Positions 17,567-27,980 are shown, counted from the first letter of the stretch. The stretch: DNA of 64,000 nucleotides from Caulobacterales bacterium (GCA_017302105.1 JAFLCS010000001.1:1-64000); one strand, 5' to 3'. The notes: generated by a model not told the origin, from the letters alone. Numbers and translations: made by a program.

Positions 17567-20230
17567 ATGACCTCTCTCAAAGACATCCGCTCGACCTACC
17601 TCGACTTCTTCGCCAAGGATGGCCACGAGAAGATCCACTCGGCCCCGCTGGTGCCGCAGAACGATCCGACCCTGCTGTTCGTCAACGCCGGCATGGTCCC
17701 GTTCAAGGACTATTTCACCGGGGCGGCCCGGCCACCGTCGCTGCGCGCGACGTCGAGCCAGAAATGTGTGCGCGCCGGCGGCAAGCACAATGATCTGGAC
17801 AATGTCGGCTATACCGCCCGGCACCTGACCTTTTTCGAGATGCTGGGGAACTTCTCGTTCGGCGACTATTTCAAGGAACACGCCATCGAAAAGGCGTGGC
17901 AGCTGGTGACCCAGGACTTCGGCCTGTCGCCCGAGCGGCTGATGGTCACGACCTACATCGACGATGACGAGGCCTGGAACATCTGGAAGAAGGTCACGGG
18001 ATTTCCCGATCACAAGATCGTCCGCATCGCCGGGTCGGATAATTTCTGGGCCATGGGCGACAATGGCCCGTGCGGCCCGTGCACCGAGATCTTCTACGAC
18101 TACGGCGACCATGTGCCGGGTGGCCCTCCGGGCTCACCCGACGAGGACGGTGATCGTTTCGTCGAGATCTGGAACAACGTCTTCATGCAGTTCGAGAAGG
18201 AAAACGACGTCATCGTTCGTGACCTTCCCAAGCCCTCGGTCGACACCGGCATGGGGCTGGAGCGGATCGCCTCGGTTCTGCAGGGCAAGAACTCGGTGTT
18301 CGACACCGACCTGTTCCAGACCCTGATCCGGGCCTCCGAGGAGCTGACGTCCACGCCTTCGGACGAGCAGCGCGCGCCCAGCCACCGGGTCATCGCCGAC
18401 CATTTGCGCTCGTCATCCTTCCTGATCGCCGATGGGGTCACGCCATCGAACGAGGGCCGCGGCTATGTCCTGCGCCGGATCATGCGCCGGGCGATGCGCC
18501 ACGCGCACCTCTTGGGCGCGACCGAGCCCTTGATGTACCGGCTGGTCCCGACCCTCGTGGAGGAAATGGGTGAGGCCTTCCCCGAGTTGAAGCGCGCCCA
18601 GGCCTTCGTCGAGGACACCCTCAAACAGGAAGAATTGCGGTTCCGCTCGACGCTGGGCCGCGGCATGAGCCTGTTCGAGACGGCGGTTCAGGGCTTCCGC
18701 CCCGGCGATATGCTGGACGGCCAGACCGCGTTCGAGCTCTATGACACCTACGGCTTCCCGCTCGACCTGACCCAGGATGAGGCGCGTCGGCGCGGTTTCT
18801 CGGTCAATGTCGACGGCTTCCAGCACGCGATGGCCGAGCAGCGCGCGCGCAGCCGCGAGCACTGGAAGGGGTCGGGCCAGCAGGCCTCCCAGGCCGAATG
18901 GCTCAAGATCCGCGATCGGCTGGGGGCTACGATCTTCACGGGCTACGACCATATCGACGGCGCGGGCGAAGTCCTGGCCATCGTCAAGGACGGTCAGCCG
19001 GTTGATCGCGTCGCCGAAGGCGACACCGCCGAGATCGTCTTCGACCAGACCCCCTTCTATGGCGAAGGCGGCGGTCAGGCCGGCGACCAGGGCGAGATTT
19101 CCTGGTCCAGCGAGAATGGGCCCGGCGGCTCGGCCCGCGTCATCGATGTGCAAAAGCCCGGTGGCGACCTGTACGCCCATGCCGTTGAGGTGACGTCCGG
19201 CACGCTGGAAATCGGCCAGCGCGTCAGCCTATCGGTCGATCCGGGCGAACGCCTGACCACCCGCGCCAACCATTCGGCAGCGCACCTGCTGCACGCGGCG
19301 CTCAAGCACGTCCTGGGCGATCACGTTGCCCAGAAGGGCCAGATGGTCGACCACGAACGCGTGCGCTTCGACTTCTCGCACAACGCTCCGGTCACCGAGA
19401 CCGAGCTGGCGGCCATGGAGACCGAGGTCAATGCGGTGATCCGCCAGAACCTGCCGGCCAAGACCGAGGTGATGGCCCCGGAGAAGGCCATCGAGGCCGG
19501 GGCCGTGGCCCTGTTCGGCGAGAAATACGGCGACGAGGTTCGGGTCCTGACCCTGGGCCAGTCCCTGGCGGATCAGAAGACGGCCTATTCGGTCGAGCTG
19601 TGCGGCGGCACCCATGTCGGGCGCACCGGCGACATCGCCCTGTTCAAGATCATCTCCGAGAGCGGCATCGCGGCCGGCGTGCGCCGGATCGAGGCCCTGA
19701 CCGGTGAGGCGGCGCGCCAGTATCTGGAATCCCAGGCCAGGGTCGCGCGCGGCCTGGCCCGCGACTTCAAGATCCAGCCCGGCGACGTGCCGGCGCGGGT
19801 CGAGGGGCTGCAATCCTCGGTCAAGACACTGGAGAAACAGGTCGCGGACCTGAAGAAACAGCTGGCCCTGGGCGGCGGCTCGGGTGCCGATGCGGCCCCG
19901 GAGGAGGTGGGCGGCGTCAAGCTGATCGCGCGCGTCCTGGACGGCGTTGACGGCAAGGCCCTGCGCGGCGTGGCCGAGGACTTCAAGAAACAGGTCGGCT
20001 CGGGCGTCGTGGCCCTGATCGGCCTGACCGACGGCAAGGCCGCCGTCACCGTCGCCGTCACGCCCGACCTGACCGGCCGCTTCAACGCCGCCGACCTGGC
20101 CCGCGCTGCGGTCCTGGCCATGGGAGGCCAGGGTGCCGGCGGCAAGCCGGAATTCGCCCAGGGCGGTGCCCCGGATGGGTCAAAGGCCGAGGAGGGTCTG
20201 GGGGCCGTGCGGGCGGCCTTGGCAGGCTGA
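17567..20230 (+). CDS. alaS: Alanine--tRNA ligase
   Basis: Class II aminoacyl-tRNA synthetase of 887 aa that charges tRNA-Ala in the cytoplasm and edits mischarged Ser and Gly. The catalytic domain begins STYLDFFAKDGHEKIHSAPLVP and has the class II motif FFEMLGNFSFGDYFK. The editing domain zinc ligands are visible as NHSAAHLLHAAL (HxxxH) and CGGTHV. The C-terminal oligomerisation domain includes a coiled-coil (SVKTLEKQVADLKKQLAL) and the glycine-rich final segment. Full length, with no sign of damage. Confidence 0.98.
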   Translation: MTSLKDIRSTYLDFFAKDGHEKIHSAPLVPQNDPTLLFVNAGMVPFKDYFTGAARPPSLRATSSQKCVRAGGKHNDLDNVGYTARHLTFFEMLGNFSFGDYFKEHAIEKAWQLVTQDFGLSPERLMVTTYIDDDEAWNIWKKVTGFPDHKIVRIAGSDNFWAMGDNGPCGPCTEIFYDYGDHVPGGPPGSPDEDGDRFVEIWNNVFMQFEKENDVIVRDLPKPSVDTGMGLERIASVLQGKNSVFDTDLFQTLIRASEELTSTPSDEQRAPSHRVIADHLRSSSFLIADGVTPSNEGRGYVLRRIMRRAMRHAHLLGATEPLMYRLVPTLVEEMGEAFPELKRAQAFVEDTLKQEELRFRSTLGRGMSLFETAVQGFRPGDMLDGQTAFELYDTYGFPLDLTQDEARRRGFSVNVDGFQHAMAEQRARSREHWKGSGQQASQAEWLKIRDRLGATIFTGYDHIDGAGEVLAIVKDGQPVDRVAEGDTAEIVFDQTPFYGEGGGQAGDQGEISWSSENGPGGSARVIDVQKPGGDLYAHAVEVTSGTLEIGQRVSLSVDPGERLTTRANHSAAHLLHAALKHVLGDHVAQKGQMVDHERVRFDFSHNAPVTETELAAMETEVNAVIRQNLPAKTEVMAPEKAIEAGAVALFGEKYGDEVRVLTLGQSLADQKTAYSVELCGGTHVGRTGDIALFKIISESGIAAGVRRIEALTGEAARQYLESQARVARGLARDFKIQPGDVPARVEGLQSSVKTLEKQVADLKKQLALGGGSGADAAPEEVGGVKLIARVLDGVDGKALRGVAEDFKKQVGSGVVALIGLTDGKAAVTVAVTPDLTGRFNAADLARAAVLAMGGQGAGGKPEFAQGGAPDGSKAEEGLGAVRAALAG

Positions 20231-20405
20231 CCAGCCCGCGAGCTTCAAAGGGCACGGATCGGGGCCGGCCAGAGGCGGTCTGCGAACGGCGTGGCCCCGA
20301 TCCTGATCGTGCGGCATCAGGCCCTGGATGAATCAGTCGGCCTCCGCCGCCGTCCGGCGACGCCGACCGTTGAAGTCTAGTCCATCAATGCGGGCCGGGC
20401 CGCGC

Positions 20406-21239
20406 CTAACCCGCCTGCGGGACGCCCTGTTCGGCTTCGCCGGCTCCGTCGGGACTGCCGCCTTCGGGCAGGCCAATGTGGGTCAGTTGCCAGGCGAAGA
20501 CGCCGGTCCGGGAGAAGGTCAGGACGGTCTCGGAGCCGCCCTCGTCGCGGATGCGGAAGCGAGTGCGACTGGGCCCCCAATGCATCAGCCCCGGCCAGGG
20601 CTTGTCCTCGGCCTGATGCTGGACGACCGGAGCGCCGTCGCGCGACCGTTCGGCAGCAAAATGCCCTTCGCCGAAGGTGATACCGGCCAAGGCCTGGGGC
20701 GTCAGATAGGGATCCACGTTCGGGGCGGTACCGGTCGCCTCTTCGGCGGCCTGGCCCAGGCGGCGGCGGATGGCTTCGATCGGATTCTCCAGCCAGGACG
20801 GTTCAGGCTCCTGGGCACGCGGAGCGTCCGACATCTGGCTGCGTAGCGAGGCCCGGACCTCGCCATAGTCCACCAGCTCAGCCAGAGCCGGCACGTCACC
20901 GGACAGGGCCGCCGATCTCAGGGCAAAAAAGGCGTAGGCCGGGGCCAGGAAGAAGGCCAGTCCGGCCGCGATGATGGCCAGGCCGAGGAAATTGGCCATG
21001 GCTCCGCCCACGCTGGAGCGTCGCCCCTCGCCCCGGTGGTTTCGGGCCTGGTCCCAGGCGTAGGCCCGCTCCTGATAGGCCGGAGCCGGCGCGACCGCCC
21101 CTGGCCGCGACAGACGAGCGATCTCCCGCCCGTCGCGCCGGATTACCAGCTCTCCGACCGAGCCGTCCTCGATATGACGGATGATCTCGTCCAGCGGTGG
21201 GCCGATTTCACCCGCGTCGATGTCGATGCGTCTGCTCAT
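20406..21239 (-). CDS. DUF2939 domain-containing membrane protein
   Basis: A 277-aa protein of unknown function. The N-terminus (1-60) is a soluble acidic/basic segment. One strong membrane helix lies at about 82-105 (FLGLAIIAAGLAFFLAPAYA), directly followed by FALRSAALSGDVPALAELVDYGEVRASLRSQM, a pattern I associate with DUF2939, where a helix precedes a small alpha/beta domain facing the periplasm. The C-terminal half (GLMHWGPSRTRFRIRD and FSRTGVFAWQLTHIGLP) resembles the beta region of that family. It stands alone between alaS and icd. The 175 bases on the alaS side show no gene. Confidence 0.65.
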   Translation of the reverse strand: MSRRIDIDAGEIGPPLDEIIRHIEDGSVGELVIRRDGREIARLSRPGAVAPAPAYQERAYAWDQARNHRGEGRRSSVGGAMANFLGLAIIAAGLAFFLAPAYAFFALRSAALSGDVPALAELVDYGEVRASLRSQMSDAPRAQEPEPSWLENPIEAIRRRLGQAAEEATGTAPNVDPYLTPQALAGITFGEGHFAAERSRDGAPVVQHQAEDKPWPGLMHWGPSRTRFRIRDEGGSETVLTFSRTGVFAWQLTHIGLPEGGSPDGAGEAEQGVPQAG

Positions 21240-21304
21240 TGGGCGCAGTTAAGCCTCAGCATGACGGCCAAGGCTAGACCCCGCACCCTACGCGCGAGGT
21301 TTCG

Positions 21305-22519
21305 TCAGGCCGCCATCGCCGCGTCGAGGTTCTCCGCGACCTTGTCCAGGAAGCCTTCGGTGGTCAGCCAGGACTGCTGATCGCCGACCAGCAGCGCCAG
21401 GTCCTTGGTCATGAAGCCGCTCTCGACGGTCTCGACCACGACCCGCTCCAGGGTCTCGCCGAAGGTGATCAGGGCCTGATTGCCGTCCAGTTTGCCGCGG
21501 TGCTTGAAGCCGCGGGTCCAGGCGTAGATCGAGGCGATCGAATTGGTCGAGGTGGCCTCGCCCTTCTGATGCTGGCGATAGTGGCGCGTCACGGTGCCGT
21601 GGGCGGCCTCGGATTCCAGGATCTTGCCGTCCGGGGTCATCAGAACCGAGGTCATCAGGCCCAGCGAGCCGAAGCCTTGCGCCACCACGTCCGACTGAAC
21701 GTCGCCGTCGTAGTTCTTGCAGGCCCAGACGAAGCCGCCCGACCATTTGATGGCGGCCGCCACCATGTCGTCGATCAGGCGATGCTCATAGGTCAGGCCC
21801 TTGGCCTTGAACTCGGTGGCGAACTCCTCGTCGAACACCTTCTGGAAGATGTCCTTGAAGCGCCCGTCATAGGCCTTGAGGATGGTGTTCTTGGTCGACA
21901 GATAGACCGGATAGTTGCGGTTCAGACCGTAGGCGAAGCTGGCCCGGGCGAACTCGGTGATCGAGTCATCCAGATTGTACATCCCCATGGCCACGCCCGA
22001 GGACGGGAAGTCGAACACCTCGTGCTCGATTTCCTGGCCGTCGTCGCCGACGAACTTGATGGTCAGCTTGCCGGGGCCGGGCACCAGGAAGTCGGTGGCC
22101 TTGTACTGGTCGCCGAAGGCGTGACGGCCGACCACGATCGGCTGGGTCCAGCCGGGCACCAGGCGCGGCACGTTCTGGCAGATGATCGGCTCGCGGAAGA
22201 CCACGCCGCCCAGGATGTTGCGGATGGTGCCGTTAGGCGATTTCCACATCTTCTTGAGGCCGAACTCCTTCACCCGGGCCTCGTCGGGGGTGATGGTGGC
22301 GCACTTCACGCCGACGCCGTGGCGCTGGATCGCGTGGGCCGCGTCGATCGTCACCTGATCGTCGGTGGCGTCGCGGTTCTCCATACCCAGGTCATAGTAG
22401 TCCAGCTCAAGATCGAGATACGGGAAGACCAGCTTGTCCTTGATCATCTGCCAGATGATGCGGGTCATCTCGTCGCCGTCGATGTCCACAATCGGATTGT
22501 CGACCTTGATCTTGGCCAT
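21305..22519 (-). CDS. icd: Isocitrate dehydrogenase, NADP-dependent
   Basis: Converts isocitrate and NADP to 2-oxoglutarate, CO2 and NADPH in the TCA cycle. At 404 aa, beginning [23 protein letters not shown], this is the eukaryote-like type II (homodimeric) enzyme usual in Alphaproteobacteria rather than the E. coli type. Other family segments are the substrate-binding [13 protein letters not shown] and the C-terminal [12 protein letters not shown], where the histidine and arginines bind the NADP 2'-phosphate. It lies 83 bases downstream of lptM on the same strand, where many genomes have lysA instead. Confidence 0.97.
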   Translation of the reverse strand: MAKIKVDNPIVDIDGDEMTRIIWQMIKDKLVFPYLDLELDYYDLGMENRDATDDQVTIDAAHAIQRHGVGVKCATITPDEARVKEFGLKKMWKSPNGTIRNILGGVVFREPIICQNVPRLVPGWTQPIVVGRHAFGDQYKATDFLVPGPGKLTIKFVGDDGQEIEHEVFDFPSSGVAMGMYNLDDSITEFARASFAYGLNRNYPVYLSTKNTILKAYDGRFKDIFQKVFDEEFATEFKAKGLTYEHRLIDDMVAAAIKWSGGFVWACKNYDGDVQSDVVAQGFGSLGLMTSVLMTPDGKILESEAAHGTVTRHYRQHQKGEATSTNSIASIYAWTRGFKHRGKLDGNQALITFGETLERVVVETVESGFMTKDLALLVGDQQSWLTTEGFLDKVAENLDAAMAA

Positions 22520-22602
22520 GGGGCTCTCTTTCGTCGGAATGGGGAGGTTTCGGCGCGCTCTATAGCGGGGGTGCCGCGTCAGCGCAAAGTCGACCGCCGG
22601 TC

Positions 22603-22788
22603 TTAGCGCGCGTGCGGCCGATTGATCGGTACCGGGGCATCAGGATCGACGGGAGCCTCGTCGGCTGTCGCATCGGCTTCGGTGCCTGAACCCCACATCG
22701 GAGCCGGCCTCTGAAGATCGCCCCTCAGGCCGCAACCGGCCAGAACCAGACCGGCGGTGCCGATTAGAACCAGGGTCCGTAGTCTCAT
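22603..22788 (-). CDS. lptM: LptM/YifL-type small lipoprotein
   Basis: A 61-aa lipoprotein with a signal peptide ending in the lipobox LAGC, then GLRGDLQRP. The CGxxGDL segment after the lipidated cysteine is the hallmark of LptM (YifL), which helps the LptDE lipopolysaccharide translocon mature its disulfides. The rest is a disordered acidic/proline-rich tail. The start codon overlaps the argH stop (ATGA, 22785-22788), so it is translationally coupled to argH, the conserved genomic neighbourhood of this family. Confidence 0.82.
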   Translation of the reverse strand: MRLRTLVLIGTAGLVLAGCGLRGDLQRPAPMWGSGTEADATADEAPVDPDAPVPINRPHAR

Positions 22789-24212
22789 CCGATCCGCTCC
22801 TTCCAGCGCCTGATCTGCGCACGCACGGCCTCGGGGGCCGTGCCGCCCCAGGCTCTGCGGCTGGCGGCCGAGGCTGCCGGGGTCAGGACATCATACACGT
22901 TCGCGGTGATTCCACCCTCCAGGGCCTGGAGATCGGCCAGCGGCAGGTCGACCAGATCCACGCCCAGCATCTCGGCCCGCTTCACCGCCGCCCCGGTGAC
23001 GTGGTGGGCGGTGCGGAACGGCAGGCCCAGTTCGCGCACCAGCCAGTCGGCCAGATCGGTCGCGGTCGAGAACCCCGCCCCGGCCGCCGCGGCCATGCGC
23101 GCACGGTTGGGGGTCAGGTCCGCAACCATGCCGGCCATGGCCGTCAGAGCCAGTTCGAGCGCGTCGAAGGCCTCGAACACCGGCGGCTTGTCCTCCTGCA
23201 TATCCTTGGAATAGGCCAGGGGCAGGCCCTTCATCACCGTGGTCAGGGCCACCAGCGAACCGGTGATCCGCCCGGTCTTGGCCCGCACCAGCTCGGCCGC
23301 ATCGGGGTTCTTCTTCTGCGGCATGATCGACGAGCCGGTGGTGAAGGCGTCGGACAGGGCGACAAAGCCGAACTGCGGCGTCATCCACACCACGATCTCT
23401 TCGGCCAGGCGCGACAGGTGCCCGGCGCAGATCGAGGCCGCCGCCAGGCTCTCCAGCGCGAAATCCCGGTCCGATACGCCGTCCAGAGAGTTGGCCATGG
23501 GCCGCGCAAAGCCCAGGGCCGAGGCCGTCATTTCCCGGTCGATGGGAAAGGGCGAGCCGGCCAGGGCCGCCGAACCCAGCGGGCTTTCGTTCATGCGTTC
23601 GCGCGCATCGGCGAAGCGACCGGCGTCGCGGCCGAACATTTCGACATAGGCCATCAGATGGTGGCCGAAGGTCACCGGCTGGGCCGGCTGAAGATGGGTG
23701 AAGCCCGGCATCAGGGCGTCGGCATGGGCCTCGGCCTGACCCAGCAGCGCACGCTGGAGACTGCGGATCTGGTTCAGCGTCCGGTCGCAGGCCTCGCGCA
23801 CCCACAGGCGAAAGTCGGTGGCGACCTGATCGTTACGCGAGCGCGCCGTATGCAGCCGCCCGGCCGGCTCGCCGATCAGCTCCTTCAGCCGCGCCTCGAC
23901 ATTCATGTGGATGTCTTCGTACTCGTCGCGGAACGGGAAGGTTCCGGCCTCGATCTCGGCCTCGATCTGATCCAGCCCCGCAAGGATGGCGTCGGCGTCG
24001 GACTGGGCGATGATCGCCTGGCTGGCCAGCATCCGGCAGTGGGCGCGCGACCCGGCCAGATCCTGACGCCACAAACGCTTGTCTACGCCGATCGAGACGT
24101 TGATCGCCTGCATCAGATCGGCGGGCTTTTCGGTGAAGCGCCCGCCCCACATCTCTTGACCCGCGCCGGAGGCCGGGGTTTGGGTCGCATCGTCTTTTCT
24201 GGATTCGGACAT
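22785..24212 (-). CDS. argH: Argininosuccinate lyase
   Basis: Cleaves argininosuccinate to arginine and fumarate, the last step of arginine synthesis. The 475-aa protein has the fumarase/aspartase-superfamily signature [12 protein letters not shown] with the catalytic serine, and the family start [21 protein letters not shown]. The ATG at 24212 is chosen; the frame runs 34 codons further without resemblance to the family. Its start codon shares CATG (24210-24213) with the divergent tlpA-like gene. lptM follows, overlapping by four bases. Confidence 0.96.
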   Translation of the reverse strand: MSESRKDDATQTPASGAGQEMWGGRFTEKPADLMQAINVSIGVDKRLWRQDLAGSRAHCRMLASQAIIAQSDADAILAGLDQIEAEIEAGTFPFRDEYEDIHMNVEARLKELIGEPAGRLHTARSRNDQVATDFRLWVREACDRTLNQIRSLQRALLGQAEAHADALMPGFTHLQPAQPVTFGHHLMAYVEMFGRDAGRFADARERMNESPLGSAALAGSPFPIDREMTASALGFARPMANSLDGVSDRDFALESLAAASICAGHLSRLAEEIVVWMTPQFGFVALSDAFTTGSSIMPQKKNPDAAELVRAKTGRITGSLVALTTVMKGLPLAYSKDMQEDKPPVFEAFDALELALTAMAGMVADLTPNRARMAAAAGAGFSTATDLADWLVRELGLPFRTAHHVTGAAVKRAEMLGVDLVDLPLADLQALEGGITANVYDVLTPAASAASRRAWGGTAPEAVRAQIRRWKERIG

Positions 24213-24801
24213 GGACGGGATCTTGGGCCTTCGTCGAACAGCTAGCCGGGCTACCCGCCTGCTGACAGCCGCCCTTGTGCTGGGGGTGTTATGGGGTTGC
24301 GACGGGGGCGGCAAGAGCCTGGGGGGTCACGCGACCGGATCACTGGAAGCCCTGTCGGTGCCCGACGCACCCGTCGAGGCACCGACCGAAACCTTTCTAG
24401 CACCGGACGGGACCGCGACCGATCTGTCGGCCTTTCGCGGCCGGGTCGTGGTGCTGAATGTCTGGGCCATGTGGTGCCGGCCGTGCCGAACCGAGCTGCC
24501 GACCATCGCGGCCCTGGATTCGGCCTATGGCGACGAGATCGCCGTCGTGGCTGTCAATGTCGACCGGACGCCTCAGGAGGTCGAAACCGCCCGCGCCTTT
24601 CTGTCGGAACACGCCCCCCTGGCCTTCTATTCGGACCCGACCTTCGAGCTGCCATTCAGGCTGCCGGGTCGGGGGGCCATGCCCCAGACAATCCTGATCG
24701 ACCGCGACGGTCGCATCCGCGCCTGGCTGGCCGGCGAAGCCGACTGGAACAGTCCCGAGGCGCGGGCGCTGATCGATACGCTGGTGGCGGAGGACGCTTA
24801 G
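24211..24801 (+). CDS. TlpA-type thioredoxin-fold lipoprotein
   Basis: A 196-aa periplasmic thiol-disulfide protein. A signal segment ([14 protein letters not shown]) ends in a lipobox-like cysteine at residue 30, suggesting membrane anchoring. The thioredoxin fold contains the redox motif WCRPC in [17 protein letters not shown], the family [14 protein letters not shown] region and the cis-proline loop near [15 protein letters not shown]. TlpA-like proteins reduce periplasmic cysteines, for example in cytochrome c maturation. No Shine-Dalgarno sequence is visible before the ATG, which shares CATG with the argH start, so it may be translated from a leaderless message. Confidence 0.85.
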   Translation: MDGILGLRRTASRATRLLTAALVLGVLWGCDGGGKSLGGHATGSLEALSVPDAPVEAPTETFLAPDGTATDLSAFRGRVVVLNVWAMWCRPCRTELPTIAALDSAYGDEIAVVAVNVDRTPQEVETARAFLSEHAPLAFYSDPTFELPFRLPGRGAMPQTILIDRDGRIRAWLAGEADWNSPEARALIDTLVAEDA

Positions 24802-24899
24802 ATCCGCCTTGTGGGCAAGGAAATCAGGCGATCGCCCACCTTTGGTCCAGATTGCCCGCCCTGATTGGGGGCTTCTGATCACCGAGCCAGGAGGACGAC

Positions 24900-26036
24900 G
24901 TGCGTTTCCTACTGACCACCGCCCTGATCGCATTGGCATCACCCACAGCCGCACAGGACCACCCAAGCCCGCCGCTCTGCCAAGGCAATCTGTCCTGGCT
25001 CGGAGCGCCACCGCGCACCCCGCCGCCGGCCGAACAATTCCCTTCAGTCACCTTTGAGGCGGAACCGCGCGAAGACGCGGATCTGGATCAGATGCTGGCG
25101 CGCGCTCAGGCGGCCATGAGGCCACTGTCTCTCGGCGCGGCCGTCCTCGATCAGGACGGGATGTGGGGCGGTCGCGTCGGTGCCGAGACGGCACCGATGT
25201 TCTGGTGGGCCAGTGCCGGAAAGGCAGCGGTCGCTGTCGCCGTCCTGCAATTGGTCGAGGAAGGCCGCCTTGCGCTCGAAGACCCGGTTGCGACCTGGAT
25301 CCAGGACGTTCCGCTCGGAGAGCGCATAACCATCCGAATGCTGCTGAATCACACGTCGGGTCTCTACAGCGCCAACGAGGCGGATGACGTTCGCGCCGAC
25401 CCGCGACGACGGACGCTGCCCGAGCTGTTGACGGTGGCCCGACGCGAAGGGAGCCTGTTCTGCCCCGGCCAGGCCTGGCGCTATTCCAACACCAACTACT
25501 GGATACTGGGCGGCGTGCTTGAGGCCATCGAAGGCGAGCCACTGGACGTCATCCTGACCCGCCGCATCGTCGATCGTGCGGGCCTCGTCGGCGTTCGTTT
25601 CCTCGTCGCCCAGGACCCTCTGAGCGATATGGAACCGCTCGGCCCGATCCAGGCCGAAGCCGGCGAGGTCGAGACACAACCCGACTGGGTCAGTGCCGCC
25701 GGCCCTCTGCTGGCGACCCCGCAAGGTGCCATCGCCTTTCTTCAAGCGATGCTGACAGGTCGGCTGCTGTCGCCGGAGACGACACAGGCGATGCTGGCCG
25801 AACCATACCGGATGTTTGACGAGCCCATGTATTACGGCCTGGGGCTGATGCTCTATGAGCCGCCGACGCAAGGGCCGCCGCTGATCTGGATCGGCCACTC
25901 GGGCGGCGCGCCGGGGGCCAAGGCGGCCATGGTCTGGTCACCGACCGATCGGGCCTATGCCGCCGTGGCCCTTACGGGACCGGGTTCGGCCGAAGCCGTC
26001 GCCAACGCTCTTCTGGCGGCGCGTGGTCGGCGCTAG
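24900..26036 (+). CDS. Secreted serine hydrolase of the beta-lactamase/AmpC family
   Basis: A 378-aa exported protein beginning at GTG 24900 behind an excellent AGGAGG ribosome binding site. The signal peptide is MRFLLTTALIALASPTAAQ. The class C-like triad is visible: SxxK as S105AGK (WWASAGKAAVAV), the YxN tyrosine motif as Y195SN (WRYSNTNYW), and a late HSGG in place of KTG. The LLNHTSGLYS segment is typical of serine hydrolases of this group (esterases, D-aminopeptidases, beta-lactamase-like proteins). The substrate is unknown, and beta-lactam hydrolysis should not be assumed. Its stop overlaps nrdB in CTAG (26033-26036). Confidence 0.85.
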   Translation: MRFLLTTALIALASPTAAQDHPSPPLCQGNLSWLGAPPRTPPPAEQFPSVTFEAEPREDADLDQMLARAQAAMRPLSLGAAVLDQDGMWGGRVGAETAPMFWWASAGKAAVAVAVLQLVEEGRLALEDPVATWIQDVPLGERITIRMLLNHTSGLYSANEADDVRADPRRRTLPELLTVARREGSLFCPGQAWRYSNTNYWILGGVLEAIEGEPLDVILTRRIVDRAGLVGVRFLVAQDPLSDMEPLGPIQAEAGEVETQPDWVSAAGPLLATPQGAIAFLQAMLTGRLLSPETTQAMLAEPYRMFDEPMYYGLGLMLYEPPTQGPPLIWIGHSGGAPGAKAAMVWSPTDRAYAAVALTGPGSAEAVANALLAARGRR

Positions 26037-27085
26037 GCGTCCGCCCCTTCCTCGGTCCGCTTCTTCATCAGCTTGTCGAACGACGACCAGACGCCATCGG
26101 CCCCGTGCCAGGAGCCCTTGGTCGCAGCCTTGGAATATTCGGTGGCGCGGGCCTCGAAGAAGTTGGCGTGCTCGACCCCTGACAACAGGCTCTGCAACCA
26201 GGGCAGCGGATTCTCGCGCGCACCGCCATACAGTTCCGGCAAATGCAGCTGGCGCAGGCGCCAATCGGCGATGAAGCGGATATAGGCCTTGATGTCGTCG
26301 GCGGTCATGCCGTTGACCGGCCCCATTTCGAAGGCCAGGTCGATGAACTTGTCTTCCATGTCGACCACGGTGCGGCAGCATTCAACGATGTCGTCAGCCA
26401 CGCCCTTGGTGACCGCGCCGGTCTCCTTGTTGAAGGCGTGGTACAGCTTGATGATGCCCTCGCAGTGCAGGCTCTCGTCGCGCACTGACCACGACACGAT
26501 CTGACCCATGCCCTTCATCTTGTTCTGGCGCGGGAAGTTCATCAGCATGGCGAACGAGGCAAACAGCTGAAGCCCCTCGGCGAAGCCGCCGAACATGGCC
26601 AGCGTCCGGGCGATATCGGCGTCGCTGTCGACCCCGAACTGGCCCATGTAGTCGTGCTTGGCGCGCAGGGCGTCATATTCCATGAAGGCCCCGAACTCGG
26701 CCTCGGGCATCCCGATGGTTTCGAGCAAGAGCGCATAGGCCGCGATATGGACCGTCTCCATATTGGCGAAGGCGGCCAGCATCATCTTGATCTCGGTCGG
26801 TTTGAACACCCGACCGTAGCGCTCCATGTAGTTGTCCTGAACCTCGATGTCGGCCTGGGTGAAGAAGCGGAAAATCTGGGTCAGCAGATTGCGCTCGCCG
26901 TCGTTCAGCGCGACCGCCCAGTCCTTGACGTCCTCGCCCAGCGGCACCTCTTCGGGCACCCAGTGCACCTGCTGCTGCTTTTTCCACATATCGAAGGCCC
27001 ACGGATAGCGGAACGGCTTGTAGGCCGCAGACGGCGTCAGAAGGCCGGGCGTGGCGGTCGGGAGCGGCGAAGCGGGCGCGGTCAT
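26033..27085 (-). CDS. nrdB: Ribonucleoside-diphosphate reductase, beta subunit (class I)
   Basis: The 350-aa radical-generating subunit of aerobic ribonucleotide reductase. Ligands of the di-metal centre are in ADIEVQDNY, NMETVHIAAY and the later RDESLHCEG. The tyrosyl-radical Tyr follows the METVH ligands at the canonical spacing (E-x2-H-x3-Y), so this is a tyrosyl-radical enzyme and not the Y-less subclass. It works with NrdA, encoded about 1.1 kb away on the other strand and separated from nrdB by a PAP2 gene. Two GANTC sites (27106-27110 and 27133-27137) lie just upstream, suggesting cell-cycle control by GcrA/CcrM. Confidence 0.96.
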   Translation of the reverse strand: MTAPASPLPTATPGLLTPSAAYKPFRYPWAFDMWKKQQQVHWVPEEVPLGEDVKDWAVALNDGERNLLTQIFRFFTQADIEVQDNYMERYGRVFKPTEIKMMLAAFANMETVHIAAYALLLETIGMPEAEFGAFMEYDALRAKHDYMGQFGVDSDADIARTLAMFGGFAEGLQLFASFAMLMNFPRQNKMKGMGQIVSWSVRDESLHCEGIIKLYHAFNKETGAVTKGVADDIVECCRTVVDMEDKFIDLAFEMGPVNGMTADDIKAYIRFIADWRLRQLHLPELYGGARENPLPWLQSLLSGVEHANFFEARATEYSKAATKGSWHGADGVWSSFDKLMKKRTEEGADA

Positions 27086-27212
27086 GTGAGTGTCATCCTG
27101 GTCAGCGAATCCAACCTAGCAGCATCCGGTCGGAATCAACCAGTGGGGTATAGCCCCCCAGGTGTTCACAAAATGTTGGGGTCTGGGGATAGGCCGGCCC
27201 GGAATCGACCGC

Positions 27213-27980
27213 CTAGGTCCCGTCGATGCCGCCGATCTGGTCCAGCGACTGGCCGCGCCGGGCCCAGTGACGCTGGACCGCATAGGTGATCAGCCAGCAT
27301 ACCATCGCCCAGGCCGCCCCCAGCGCCCACCCCGCCAGCACGTCCGACGCCCAGTGGGCCGCCAGATACACCCGGCTGATACCGACCAGGCCGGCGATCA
27401 AAATGGCCACGCCCATGACGTAGATCTTGAGCCGGCGTCGCGCGAAGATCCGCTCCAGCATCACCCCCAGCGTCAGATAGAAGACCGTCGACATAAGGGT
27501 GTGCCCGGACGGGAAGCTGGCGTTGATGGTCTCGACCGCCTGATAGATCTCCGGCGGGCGACCCCGATCGAAGACCGCCTTCATCCCCTCGCTGAGCATC
27601 AGACCGCCGCCCAGCGCCACCCCCAGCATCAGCGCCGACCAGGGCTTCTTCTGCATCAGCAGGAACCCGACCGCGATCAGGGCGAACAGCACCAGCACCG
27701 CCAGACCGCCAAGCGACGTGAAATCCATCATCGCTTCCTGGAGCCAGGCCGGGCCGATGGCGTCGTGTGTATCGGGATGAGGGTGGGTCCAGGCCAGAAT
27801 GGCTTCGTCGAAAGACTGATTCTCGCCGTCCACCAGATCTTCCGCCAGGTCTGCAAAGACGACGAGTCCCCCGGCCACGACCCCGAGCGCCGTGACCACT
27901 CCCAGTTCCTGGCGGGCAAATTTCATCGCCCGTTTGAAGGAGGATTGCAGGCGCAGCGACAGACCGGAGATCATGGACAT
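27213..27980 (-). CDS. PAP2-family membrane phosphatase
   Basis: A 255-aa integral membrane protein with about six helices. It carries the three-part PAP2 signature: KAVFDRGRPP (KxxxxxxRP), then FPSGHTLMS (PSGH) and GISRVYLAAHWASDVLAG (SRxxxxxHxxxD), with the catalytic histidines. Proteins of this type dephosphorylate phosphatidic acid, undecaprenyl diphosphate or phosphorylated lipid A. The substrate is not evident. It lies between nrdB and nrdA. A 210-base intergenic region separates it from nrdA and holds a GANTC site at 28102-28106 and the NrdR-like box. Confidence 0.88.
   Translation of the reverse strand: MSMISGLSLRLQSSFKRAMKFARQELGVVTALGVVAGGLVVFADLAEDLVDGENQSFDEAILAWTHPHPDTHDAIGPAWLQEAMMDFTSLGGLAVLVLFALIAVGFLLMQKKPWSALMLGVALGGGLMLSEGMKAVFDRGRPPEIYQAVETINASFPSGHTLMSTVFYLTLGVMLERIFARRRLKIYVMGVAILIAGLVGISRVYLAAHWASDVLAGWALGAAWAMVCWLITYAVQRHWARRGQSLDQIGGIDGT

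Noticed and set aside
27143-27160. TGGGGTATAGCCCCCCA inverted repeat upstream of nrdB as an NrdR box
   Set aside because: It is palindromic but does not contain the CwAtATaTwG core. It was therefore not called as NrdR.
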